Source: Mactra quadrangularis (lineage: Eukaryota; Mollusca; Bivalvia; Venerida; Mactridae). From it: a stretch of DNA of 64,000 nucleotides. The stretch spans positions 5,317,258 through 5,381,257 of the forward strand of contig CM046307.1 of NCBI GenBank assembly GCA_025267735.1, given 5' to 3'. Below are positions 56,686-64,000 of this stretch, one piece after another. The notes beneath the pieces were generated by a model. The model was not told the origin of the DNA, ran no database searches, and saw only the letters and a list, made by a program, of their open reading frames with translations. Every line of letters begins with the position of its first letter. Position 1 is the stretch's first letter. Both the position numbers and the translations under genes were made by a program.

Positions 56686-56823
56686 ATGAAAATAATTTTG
56701 TTATTTTCACTGTTTTTATACGCCATTCTTTGTTGTAGAAACTCTTTTATTTCAACTTGTGAACTAAAAAAAAATACGAAATGTTCACTCGCGGAAAAAT
56801 GTTTTCTAAACTCGCTCGGTTAA
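56686..56823 (+). CDS. Candidate small secreted Cys-containing peptide
   Basis: From the ATG at 56686 the 45-residue product has a textbook signal-peptide shape: MKIILLFSLFLYAILCC, then a short polar segment with three more Cys (STCEL, TKCSL, EKCFL). An AATAAA lies right after the stop (GGTTAAATAAATATT). The upstream in-frame Met at 56629 would spoil the signal peptide. No homolog is recognised; a chance frame in A+T-rich DNA is a serious alternative. Confidence 0.25.
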   Translation: MKIILLFSLFLYAILCCRNSFISTCELKKNTKCSLAEKCFLNSLG

Positions 56824-57185
56824 ATAAATATTGAGTCTTACACCAAAATTGACATAGTCACATTTATCCTGACCCCTACATCTCTGCTTACGTTGTATTC
56901 TAACCACATTCATGTGAAATTCTCGGTCCCTTATTAAATCATAATTAATTTATAACATAATGCCTTAAGCTACGCTTACACAACTTGGAATCATCTCCCC
57001 TTAGAATAAATATAATTTCTGTCAGTAAACAATGAAATAAATTATGTATTTGACATGTGATATTTAAAGATAGGAAAACTAGTGGTGTTATAATTTCTAT
57101 CAGTTATCACCCTAGCACATAGAGAATTGTTATTTATCACTTGTAATTTTCCACATGTATTGATTAGGCTTCCTCAGTCTCTCTA

Positions 57186-57404
57186 CACATACATGAATGT
57201 CACTAGGATGTATTATACATACATGAATGTCACTAGGATGTATTATACATACATGAATGTCACTAGGATGTATTATACATACATGAATGTCACTAGGATG
57301 TATTACACATACATGAATGTCACTAGGATGTATTATACATACATGAATGTCACTAGGATGTATTATACATACATGAATGTCACTAGGATGTATTATACAT
57401 ACAT
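57186..57404 (+). repeat. 30-bp minisatellite, ~7 units
   Basis: The unit is ACATACATGAATGTCACTAG followed by GATGTATTAT, almost identical in each copy. The 30-bp length keeps a frame open (YTYMNVTRMY), which I take as an artefact. A remnant unit lies beyond the SINE at 57655-57695. Confidence 0.85.
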
Positions 57405-57654
57405 TTATTTGCTTATTTATATTGGGTTTAACGCCGTGTCAACATTTTTTATGTTATTTTACGGCGTCCAGTGTACCTAACCTAACTTTCCTGCACCCTT
57501 GTCTACAACCAGTACTCACCTACACTTCCACAAGGCCGGAAACATCTTCATATACTTTTTATAATGGAGGAAAATTGATCTAACCCGTACCCCCGTTTGG
57601 GACACTAGATTCAAAAGCCAGGTTAGCTACCAACTACACTACCCACCCGGGTTC
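57405..57654 (-). repeat. SINE family B inserted in the 30-bp minisatellite
   Basis: It is a near-complete minus-strand family B copy (GTTTAACGCCGTGTCAAC; head CCGGGTGGGTAGTGTAGTTG). TATACATACAT on the left (57394-57404) and TATACATGCAT on the right (57655-57665) are an 11-bp target duplication with one mismatch. Confidence 0.8.
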
Positions 57655-57839
57655 TATACATGCATGACTGTCACTAGGATGTTATATACAATATACATAC
57701 GTGCTTTTTAGAAAGCCATTTTTTTCCAGCCTTTTTACGCTGTGAAATTTACATGTCTGAATACTAACTACTCAAATTTTTGCATTTAACATGGTCAGTG
57801 CTTTAGCTTCATAATACGCACAATACGTTGTCAGGACAG

Positions 57840-58035
57840 TAGAATAGAATGGAACAGAACAGAATGGAACGGAACAGAATAGAATAGAATAGAACAGAAT
57901 AGAATAGAATAGAATAGAATAGAATAGAATAGAATTGAATAGAATAGAATAGAATAGAATAGAATAGAATAGAATAAAATTGAATAGAACAGAACAGAAT
58001 AGCATATAATAGATTATAATAGAATAGAATAATCT
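57840..58035 (-). repeat. (attct)n microsatellite after AATAAAGATT
   Basis: About 35 pentanucleotide units on the minus strand follow CAAAATAAAGATT. It fits the recurrent AATAAA-plus-short-repeat tails. The C and G variants (AGAAC, GGAAC) are at the far end. Confidence 0.7.
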
Positions 58036-58330
58036 TTATTTTGAGCAGAAAAATGTATAATAAATAATATTAGCTCCAGTGAGCTTGTAAACCGACTATA
58101 AATATAACATTATGTACTATCAAAATTCGTAAATGTCAAAATACCTTTAAAACTATAAATTTCTGTGTAAATATACATGTATATATTCTCAAATTCATAT
58201 TGCGTGGTATTTTGTTTGAGATCATATTCAAGTGTGTGTATTAAATTGCATAATTTTAACGCAATAGTCATTAAATTGAGGAACCATTAAAATTAAAACA
58301 TTGCAATTATGCTGTAGAAGCTGTTTTCAT

Positions 58331-58675
58331 TGGCGTAGCGTCCTATAGGCACACACGGCACGTGCCTACACATTGTTTTGAAAATTCGAAAAAATAAATC
58401 AAAGAAATTCCAAAAATGCAATAAAAATCGAAGGCTAGTAGTTGTGTTAGTTACGATGTTCACTGTATGACTAAACTACAAGACTGAAGAAGACTACAAG
58501 AAGTGTTGTGATTTCTTTTTACATATAACAGGTAAAAATGCTAACAAATGACCTGAAATACTCTAGAATGCAGCTACTGACATGTAGAATTTAAAACATT
58601 TCCAGGGGAGCATGCCCCCTGACTCCCCTAGGTTATCTGTGCCTACACATTTATTTTGGGCAAGCTACGCCCCTG
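58331..58675. mobile_element. hAT-like MITE with CAGGGGCGTAGC end
   Basis: The right end reads CAGGGGCGTAGCTTGCCC on the minus strand; the left end is TTGGCGTAGCGTCC on the plus strand, and inside both GTGTAGGCAC-like sequence recurs. GTTTTCAT on the left and GTTTTTAT on the right may be an 8-bp duplication, though the left boundary is unclear. Confidence 0.6.
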
Positions 58676-58942
58676 GTTTTTATTCTGTTTTGTTCTGTTA
58701 TTGCTTTATTCACCACAATGGGAGAATACAACTGAATTGAATGCTATTGTTATTGTACAAACATCGATTTCTTGTTCAAATGCAAACAATATTGCACGTG
58801 TGCAAATATTAATGAATTTATATTTTAAACGATAGAATAAACTGTATTTAACTTTGAACTGGACTAGAGAACAAAACAATGTCAACCAATATGTGAGCGG
58901 GCAAGTTTCAGCTCATTGATCTTATTAAAGATTTACATTACC

Positions 58943-59053
58943 ATGGCGCTTTTCACAAGAATTCTTACGATAAAAATCATCGTAAGTCAAAAGCAAGAGG
59001 CATTCATATTGCGATTATTTTTTGGCCATTTAGTTCCAAATACTATGAATCAG
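58943..59053 (+). CDS. Possible start exon (37 codons)
   Basis: TTACCATGGCGCTTTTC has a near-ideal start context. The frame encodes MALFTRILTIKIIVSQKQEA then FILRLFFGHLVPNTMNQ, and ends at CAG|GTAAAATAG as a plausible donor; an alternative donor GTAAGT lies at 58982. The basic, hydrophobic product could be a mitochondrial leader. The acceptor TTTTCTTTTTAG at about 62780 is in phase but soon reaches a stop. No family recognised. Confidence 0.28.
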
Positions 59054-60049
59054 GTAAAATAGTTTATAGATTTTGAATATCATATCGTAGTTATGTTTAA
59101 TATCCTTCTGACTTTGGTCTGCAAATTTATGAAATTGACTTACGATCATTTTTTCGGAAGAATTTTTGTGGAAAGGTGCCCTGGCAAACATACGAAACTA
59201 TCGTTGTTTATCATAGAAGTTTTAGACTTTCAGACGATTTTCAACCAAAATGCAAGTGATTAACCACACATAAAAGGCTATCGGCGAAAAAGGCTTGACC
59301 ATTTCACTTGCGTAGTGGTAAGTTCCAATAGGGCAATTATGATGGTTAAACGCCACTATATTTACGCTTCACATTCTGTGCTGATTCCAAGTATGTCGAT
59401 TGGCATTGACATGAACATAGTTCGATGACATAGTGCTAAAGGAGGAATGAGTGGAACTTATCACCTTCTTGCACGATGCTGTTTCTGGAGACTTAAGACC
59501 TATACGCATACTCTGAACTAGCTCCCTTGGTCATATCTTACTTACATTGTTCAAAATCATGTTTTGAAAAAAAGGTGAAAAATAAAATCAGCTTATTTTC
59601 AAATGTTAAAAAGTGGATACCTAACACATATCTCTGGCCTTAATTAAAATAATAAGTAGACTAACTGACCGCTTCGATATGACTAAACAAAATGACCACA
59701 TGTCGTCAAGCATCATAAATTACTAAACATATCGGTCAATATGAACTATAACAAATTAATGTCATTATTTGCGCAAATAACATATTCAATATACAAAATA
59801 TACATAAAGGTAAAATCGTCTTTTTATCAATATTAAATGTAGCCAGCGATCGATTCTCCATTACTATGTTCTTTCTTTATATACTTTATTTTGACAGGAC
59901 AGATCAAAATAAGTATAACTACAAGTAAATAAATGAAGGTTGTAGACTATTAATGCGATGACCTAGCGTCATGATATCAAAGTCAAGGCAGAATAACTAA
60001 TATCAAGCGTCTTACGACAATTTAGCAATACAATAAACTGCAGTTAAAC

Positions 60050-60188
60050 CAAATATAAATACAAGTACAAATACAAATACAGATACAGATACAGATACAG
60101 ATACAGATACAGATACAGATACAGATACAGATACAAATACAAATACAAATACAAATACAAATACAAATACAAATACAAATACAAATAT
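60050..60188 (-). repeat. (tgtatt/tgtatc)n hexanucleotide, AATAAA-linked
   Basis: On the minus strand GGAATAAACATATTTG is followed by about 22 units of TGTATT with a central block of TGTATC units. It is a long tail-like array. The V/S/I/C frames across it are artefacts. Confidence 0.75.
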
Positions 60189-60299
60189 GTTTATTCCAGC
60201 AATTAAGCATACATGTGCTTTTCTGCCGTCAGTTGGCGGCAGCAGCAATACATACATAAAAAGTGTTGCAAACTGGTTCAGAACTTCGTATTTTGTTTT

Positions 60300-60740
60300 T
60301 GTGCATTTAGACGGGATAACAACGCACTATGGACGTAATTAAGTCGAGTTAAGTCTGTGTGCAAACGGAATGAACGAGTTACAAACGGAACAGGTCGGGG
60401 TGTAAACGTACTGCAAATTGTGGCCCGATCGAACTACGACAAGGCACGTCCCTAGTACGATGCTAATACGGCAATTCCGTTCGCAGTACGTCCTTTCTGT
60501 TGTCAGTACGTTGTCACTCAGTCTAATTGCAGAACGGGGTGGCCGTAAAAATATTTTGAGTCGACTCAAAGTTCTGAAACCCCATTCCCGTTCAACCCCG
60601 CCCGAGCTCGTCCATAACGTTCGAACACAGACCGTAGAAAGTTGCAACTACGTCCAGTCCGTTTGCATACAGTTGGAGCTCGTTCGGTCCAATTTTTTCA
60701 GAACGTAGTGAGAACGAGTTTGGAGTAACGGGGGTGTAAG
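60300..60740. other. CpG-richer block of unknown nature
   Basis: The segment has frequent CG (CGTTCG, CGTACG, GTCGACTC) unlike its neighbours. Open frames of 96 and 102 codons occur on opposite strands but neither looks like a known protein. No clear terminal repeats. Confidence 0.3.
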
Positions 60741-61282
60741 CAAGGACCCTTTATGTATATAATAAGGCAGTGTGTGAATGCAGTATATTTACTAAGCTGC
60801 AAGAGGAGCATAGTCCTAAAGTTAATGGTTTATTCAGGTGCCTTACATTTTGTAACAAAAACGTGTGGGCGAGCATGTCTGACTTCAATCATTTAAGAAT
60901 CAACCTGCCAATGGTTATACACTGACTGAACTGTGTAATATATTGGTTTAAAGCAAACTACTATTAAGAGATCATAAGTGAACCTTTAAAGCGACAAACG
61001 AATAAATAATTCAAGAACAGCTCATTTAATATTCAGATATTTTCATAAACATTTAGACAATAAATAATCTTAAAATAATCGTGAAAATTCGTAAATGGTT
61101 CAACCACCCAATGGTTTTGTGATGTGAGATGATGGGTTAAAAATCTTAAGGCAGTGGAAGCCAAAATTCTTGAAGTCACTTGTACTTAATTTTTAAGTCT
61201 TTTAGACGGGTTTTTAAAAAAAGGACAATCGTCTATAGATTACTCACTGATTTAGTCACAAACATTACAAAAAGAACAATAA

Positions 61283-61646
61283 GGGACCCCAGTCAGTTAT
61301 TTCTCCTTGTATATGTTTCAAATAGGTAGGTCCAATTAGTTGGATTACTCGGATTTTACCCTTACTTTTCAATGTTAATATGTAAGAATTATTCTTAAAT
61401 AACATTTTTGTAAATCGTTTAATTTGTTTGAATTTCAAAGCTTTTGAGATCAGTATTTTAGGGAATGAATCTAAATTTCATCACTTCTTTTAATATTTTC
61501 ATTAACAAGAAAGATATTAGATGGAATATTTTGTTATACTTACATACATGTACAATGATACAATCCGAGGATTCCAACTGTAAGGACCTACTTACCAATT
61601 GGATTGCTTCAGATTTTATCAGGGAAAGATAACTGACCAAAGTCCC
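61283..61646. mobile_element. GGGAC...GTCAGTTAT MITE, copy 2
   Basis: The ends GGGACCCCAGTCAGTTATTT and the reverse GGGACTTTGGTCAGTTATCT match the family of 27413-27750, in opposite orientation; it is 364 bp. Confidence 0.7.
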
Positions 61647-61659
61647 AAATTATTTATCG

Positions 61660-61815
61660 CTCATGCATCAAAGTAGGAGAAGTGGTCCACTAGTAGGACG
61701 CGCGCTTAGGGGTCGAGAGCTACCGGGTTCGAACCCCACTAAGGCACTGTTAATTTCTTTGGGCAAGAAATTTACCAACAATCGTTCCACTCCGACCAAG
61801 TGTAAATATTACGTA
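61660..61815 (+). repeat. tRNA-like SINE, family D
   Basis: GTGGTCCACTAGTAGGAC is an A-box-like head and GGGTTCGAACCCCACT a good B box, followed by CTTTGGGCAAGAAATTTACC, as in some other tRNA-derived SINEs here. Length is uncertain. Confidence 0.5.
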
Positions 61816-62185
61816 GATTTTTTTCTATTGCTTGACTTTGATGTGTGATACATTTCCGTTTAAATATCTGTAGTATAATATCTATACTCTTGATTTATAA
61901 TAAGGGAACTAAATCATACGATTAGATTTAATTATTTGTTGCATTTATTTCCCTTTAATCCTAAATTTCAATTTTTATGTCACGTGATGGATTAGTCAGC
62001 AAAATGAATTGTAAACATATTCGATTTTTTACTGTAAAATTATTTTAATTTAATTTATTGTATTTGACCTCTGCAGAGCAACAACATCTGAACAGTAATA
62101 AATTTAAGTCCCTCCCAATGGGAGTTGTTCAAGAGAGGTTGTACAGTATTCGGGGTCTTTTTGTCCATGTTACAAGATATATGTT

Positions 62186-62225
62186 TATTTATACTGGATT
62201 TAACGCCACGTCAACACATTTTTGG
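62186..62225 (-). repeat. SINE family B 3' scrap
   Basis: ACTGGATTTAACGCCACGTC, AACACATTTTTG matches the 3' end only. Confidence 0.45.
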
Positions 62226-64000
62226 AACGATTTATCGTTCCAGAGACATGACAAACCTTAAAACCATTCTGACTCATAAATATTCATATTTCCACACCTA
62301 TCAACAAAGACAAAGAAGCGTAATTCAAGCGTACTGGCTCATTATCATATAACTATACGGAGTTAGGTTGTCTCCCCTTGGAATCTACGATTCGCTAACA
62401 ATCGTAATTATCGAACAACTCCGAAACGACGCAACCCAGTCAATCGTAAAAACTCGCTAATTCCCGTTGTGTAAATGAACACAATAATATTTTATACGAA
62501 CTTTAACCCGACCTAATTATTTATTCTATACCGTTGGTTCCTGGCTCATTCCGTTTGTGAGCTACCTAGAACGAAAAAGCAGGGTACTAAACTTTTCAAA
62601 ATGGCGACTTCCGTTTGTTAACTGAATCGTCGGCAGCGAAAGTAGTTCCGAGAATTTAGTTTGAATGTATTTGGGTGGCTGTGACTCTGTTTGTATGTGT
62701 CAAAATGATATATTTTTCACCCAAATTAGTTTTTCTATCCCTGTATGACAATATTCTGACCATTTTGTGTTTTCTTTTTAGAACTACTTCTTGCGGTGGA
62801 AGATCTAGAATTTAGTGTACTGGGGCCTATTTGACCTTTGAGAATGGGAATTCCCAACTATACATGTGCACAATGTGAAATAGTGAAAAATCCAATCGTT
62901 CATGACCTATCTTTATTGGACTTATTTTGCAGGTCTAGTGTGGAGGATTCACAGGATACCAATCATTATATCCCAATCTATTTGGGAAAGTGAGCAGAGA
63001 CCCTGAAACCTGACCATTTTATATAGAAACAAAGAGTACAAAAATTGACAGGAGTGAGTACTGTTAAACCTCGAAAAAAGTCATGTTATGACAACATATA
63101 TTTCTCTTGACAGCATAAAAAATGAATTTGCGCAACATTGCATATGTATAGACTACGAATGAAGCATAATTCTTATCGTGAAAACGTCTTTATCTCAAAG
63201 CAGCAGAATGACCTAGTTTTGGAAAGGTAGCGAACGATTCGCACCCAGTTACATTCGCTCGTGGACGATTCGCCTGTTGACGATTCTCTTGCACAATATG
63301 GGCGGTTCGTCTCTATTTATGTAACCAGTTTTTGTAACTATAACGAAGTAAATCCATTAGTTTTTGCACTGTTGTATAGGAAAAGCACTGCCCATGACAT
63401 ACATACACTAAATCATTAAAAGCACCCCGAATGTGGACAACAGACTTTCACAAGTGATTAATAAGCGGCATGTCACTCTTTCTTCTTCGACAATTAACCG
63501 CTTCTATTGTAACCTTAAAGGGACAAAAAGTTGTTTCACGCCTCCATACCAATGCGTGAAATGAAGGACTAATGGCGTTTAAGTAATATGTGCAATTTCA
63601 TGAAACAATATGGAATACCTAAATATATACAGCATTTTGGTGATACCACTGATTCTCAAAAAAGTGCTACTTTTTAAAGCAACTTTCGGAAATTTTGTTT
63701 TATTAAAATTGTTAATTTTTCGCACAAATTGATGGTATCAATCACTAAATCTTGGTGAAAAAGTGACCAAAAAGGACAAAAAATCACATTTTTATTTTAA
63801 CTTTTTCATATTTTAAGGCTCAAACACTACTGGAGAATCTGCATCAGACAAAATTGCCTTTCTGACGTCGAAATGACATGTGCTGGGGATTCTGTTTATA
63901 GCTACGTGTTGTATTAGGTTATACGCTTCTTAAATGGTCCATTTTGCAGAAAGTGTTTTTACCTTAAGCCTCAGAAAGCTTTGTTTGCACCTACAAATGA
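62226..64000. other. Right end of the window, no supported gene
   Basis: The ATGGCGACTTCC at 62601 has a start-like context but meets a stop after six codons. An acceptor-like TTTTCTTTTTAG lies near 62780. TTCGCTCGTGGACGATTCGC near 63254 is a short GATTCGC-type repeat cluster. Nothing else is supported. Confidence 0.3.

Noticed and set aside
57127..57480. 117-codon frame with YTYMNVTRMY repeats
   Set aside because: It comes from a 30-bp minisatellite and continues into an inserted SINE.
57772..58005. Ile/Leu/Phe-Tyr-Ser repeat frame on the minus strand
   Set aside because: Translation of the (attct)n microsatellite.
60012..60257. Valine/phenylalanine- and Ile/Cys-rich frames on the minus strand
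   Set aside because: Translation of a hexanucleotide repeat.
62058..62261. 67-codon frame after an acceptor-like CTCTGCAG
   Set aside because: The reading frame passes into a SINE B scrap; no donor or upstream exon could be found.

Overview
The window is A+T-rich, non-coding-dominated animal DNA with spliced genes and many small repeats. The reverse-transcriptase families, the tRNA-derived SINEs and the dense mix of short inverted-repeat transposons suggest a lophotrochozoan, most likely a bivalve mollusc; this is inference from protein and repeat style, not a database match.

Two host genes can be assembled from exons, both on the minus strand. The first is a tetraspanin-like gene: a start exon at 12899-12840 and a second exon at 4192-4109 join in phase 0 and give the N-terminus and first membrane segment of a four-pass protein; the rest runs off the left edge. 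The second is a neuronal-calcium-sensor-like EF-hand gene: exon 53377-52976 (myristoylation start, EF2, EF3) joins in phase 0, across a 14.9 kb intron, to terminal exon 38065-37778 (EF4, stop). Weaker coding candidates are start exons at 28048 and 58943, a small secreted-peptide ORF at 56686 and a membrane ORF at 42120-41911.

Almost everything else is mobile or repetitive. A 5'-truncated LINE with a long uninterrupted ORF (274-3908) lies inside a Harbinger-like inverted-repeat element with a TAA target duplication. A second, frameshifted LINE lies at 19743-21960. At least three tRNA-derived SINE families (Lys-like, a second type, Leu/Ser-like) occur in many full and broken copies. Non-autonomous DNA transposons are abundant: hAT-like elements with 7-8 bp target duplications, a TTAA element with about 165 bp inverted repeats, TTA/TAA elements, and a GTTCAGTTACC-ended family with a near-identical pair. 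A Tc1-like transposase fossil is at 54430-54694. Minisatellites lie at 9.6-10.2, 36.0-36.4 and 57.2-57.4 kb, and several pentanucleotide or hexanucleotide runs sit just after AATAAA-like motifs, as if they were retrotransposon tails.

Layout: 0-13 kb tetraspanin intron with LINE, SINEs and a minisatellite; 13-37.7 kb a transposon-rich intergenic stretch with LINE 2; 37.8-53.4 kb the calcium-sensor gene and its repeat-filled intron; 53.4-64 kb repeats and uncertain small ORFs. No rRNA, CRISPR, operon or bacterial feature is present. All boundaries were read by eye.
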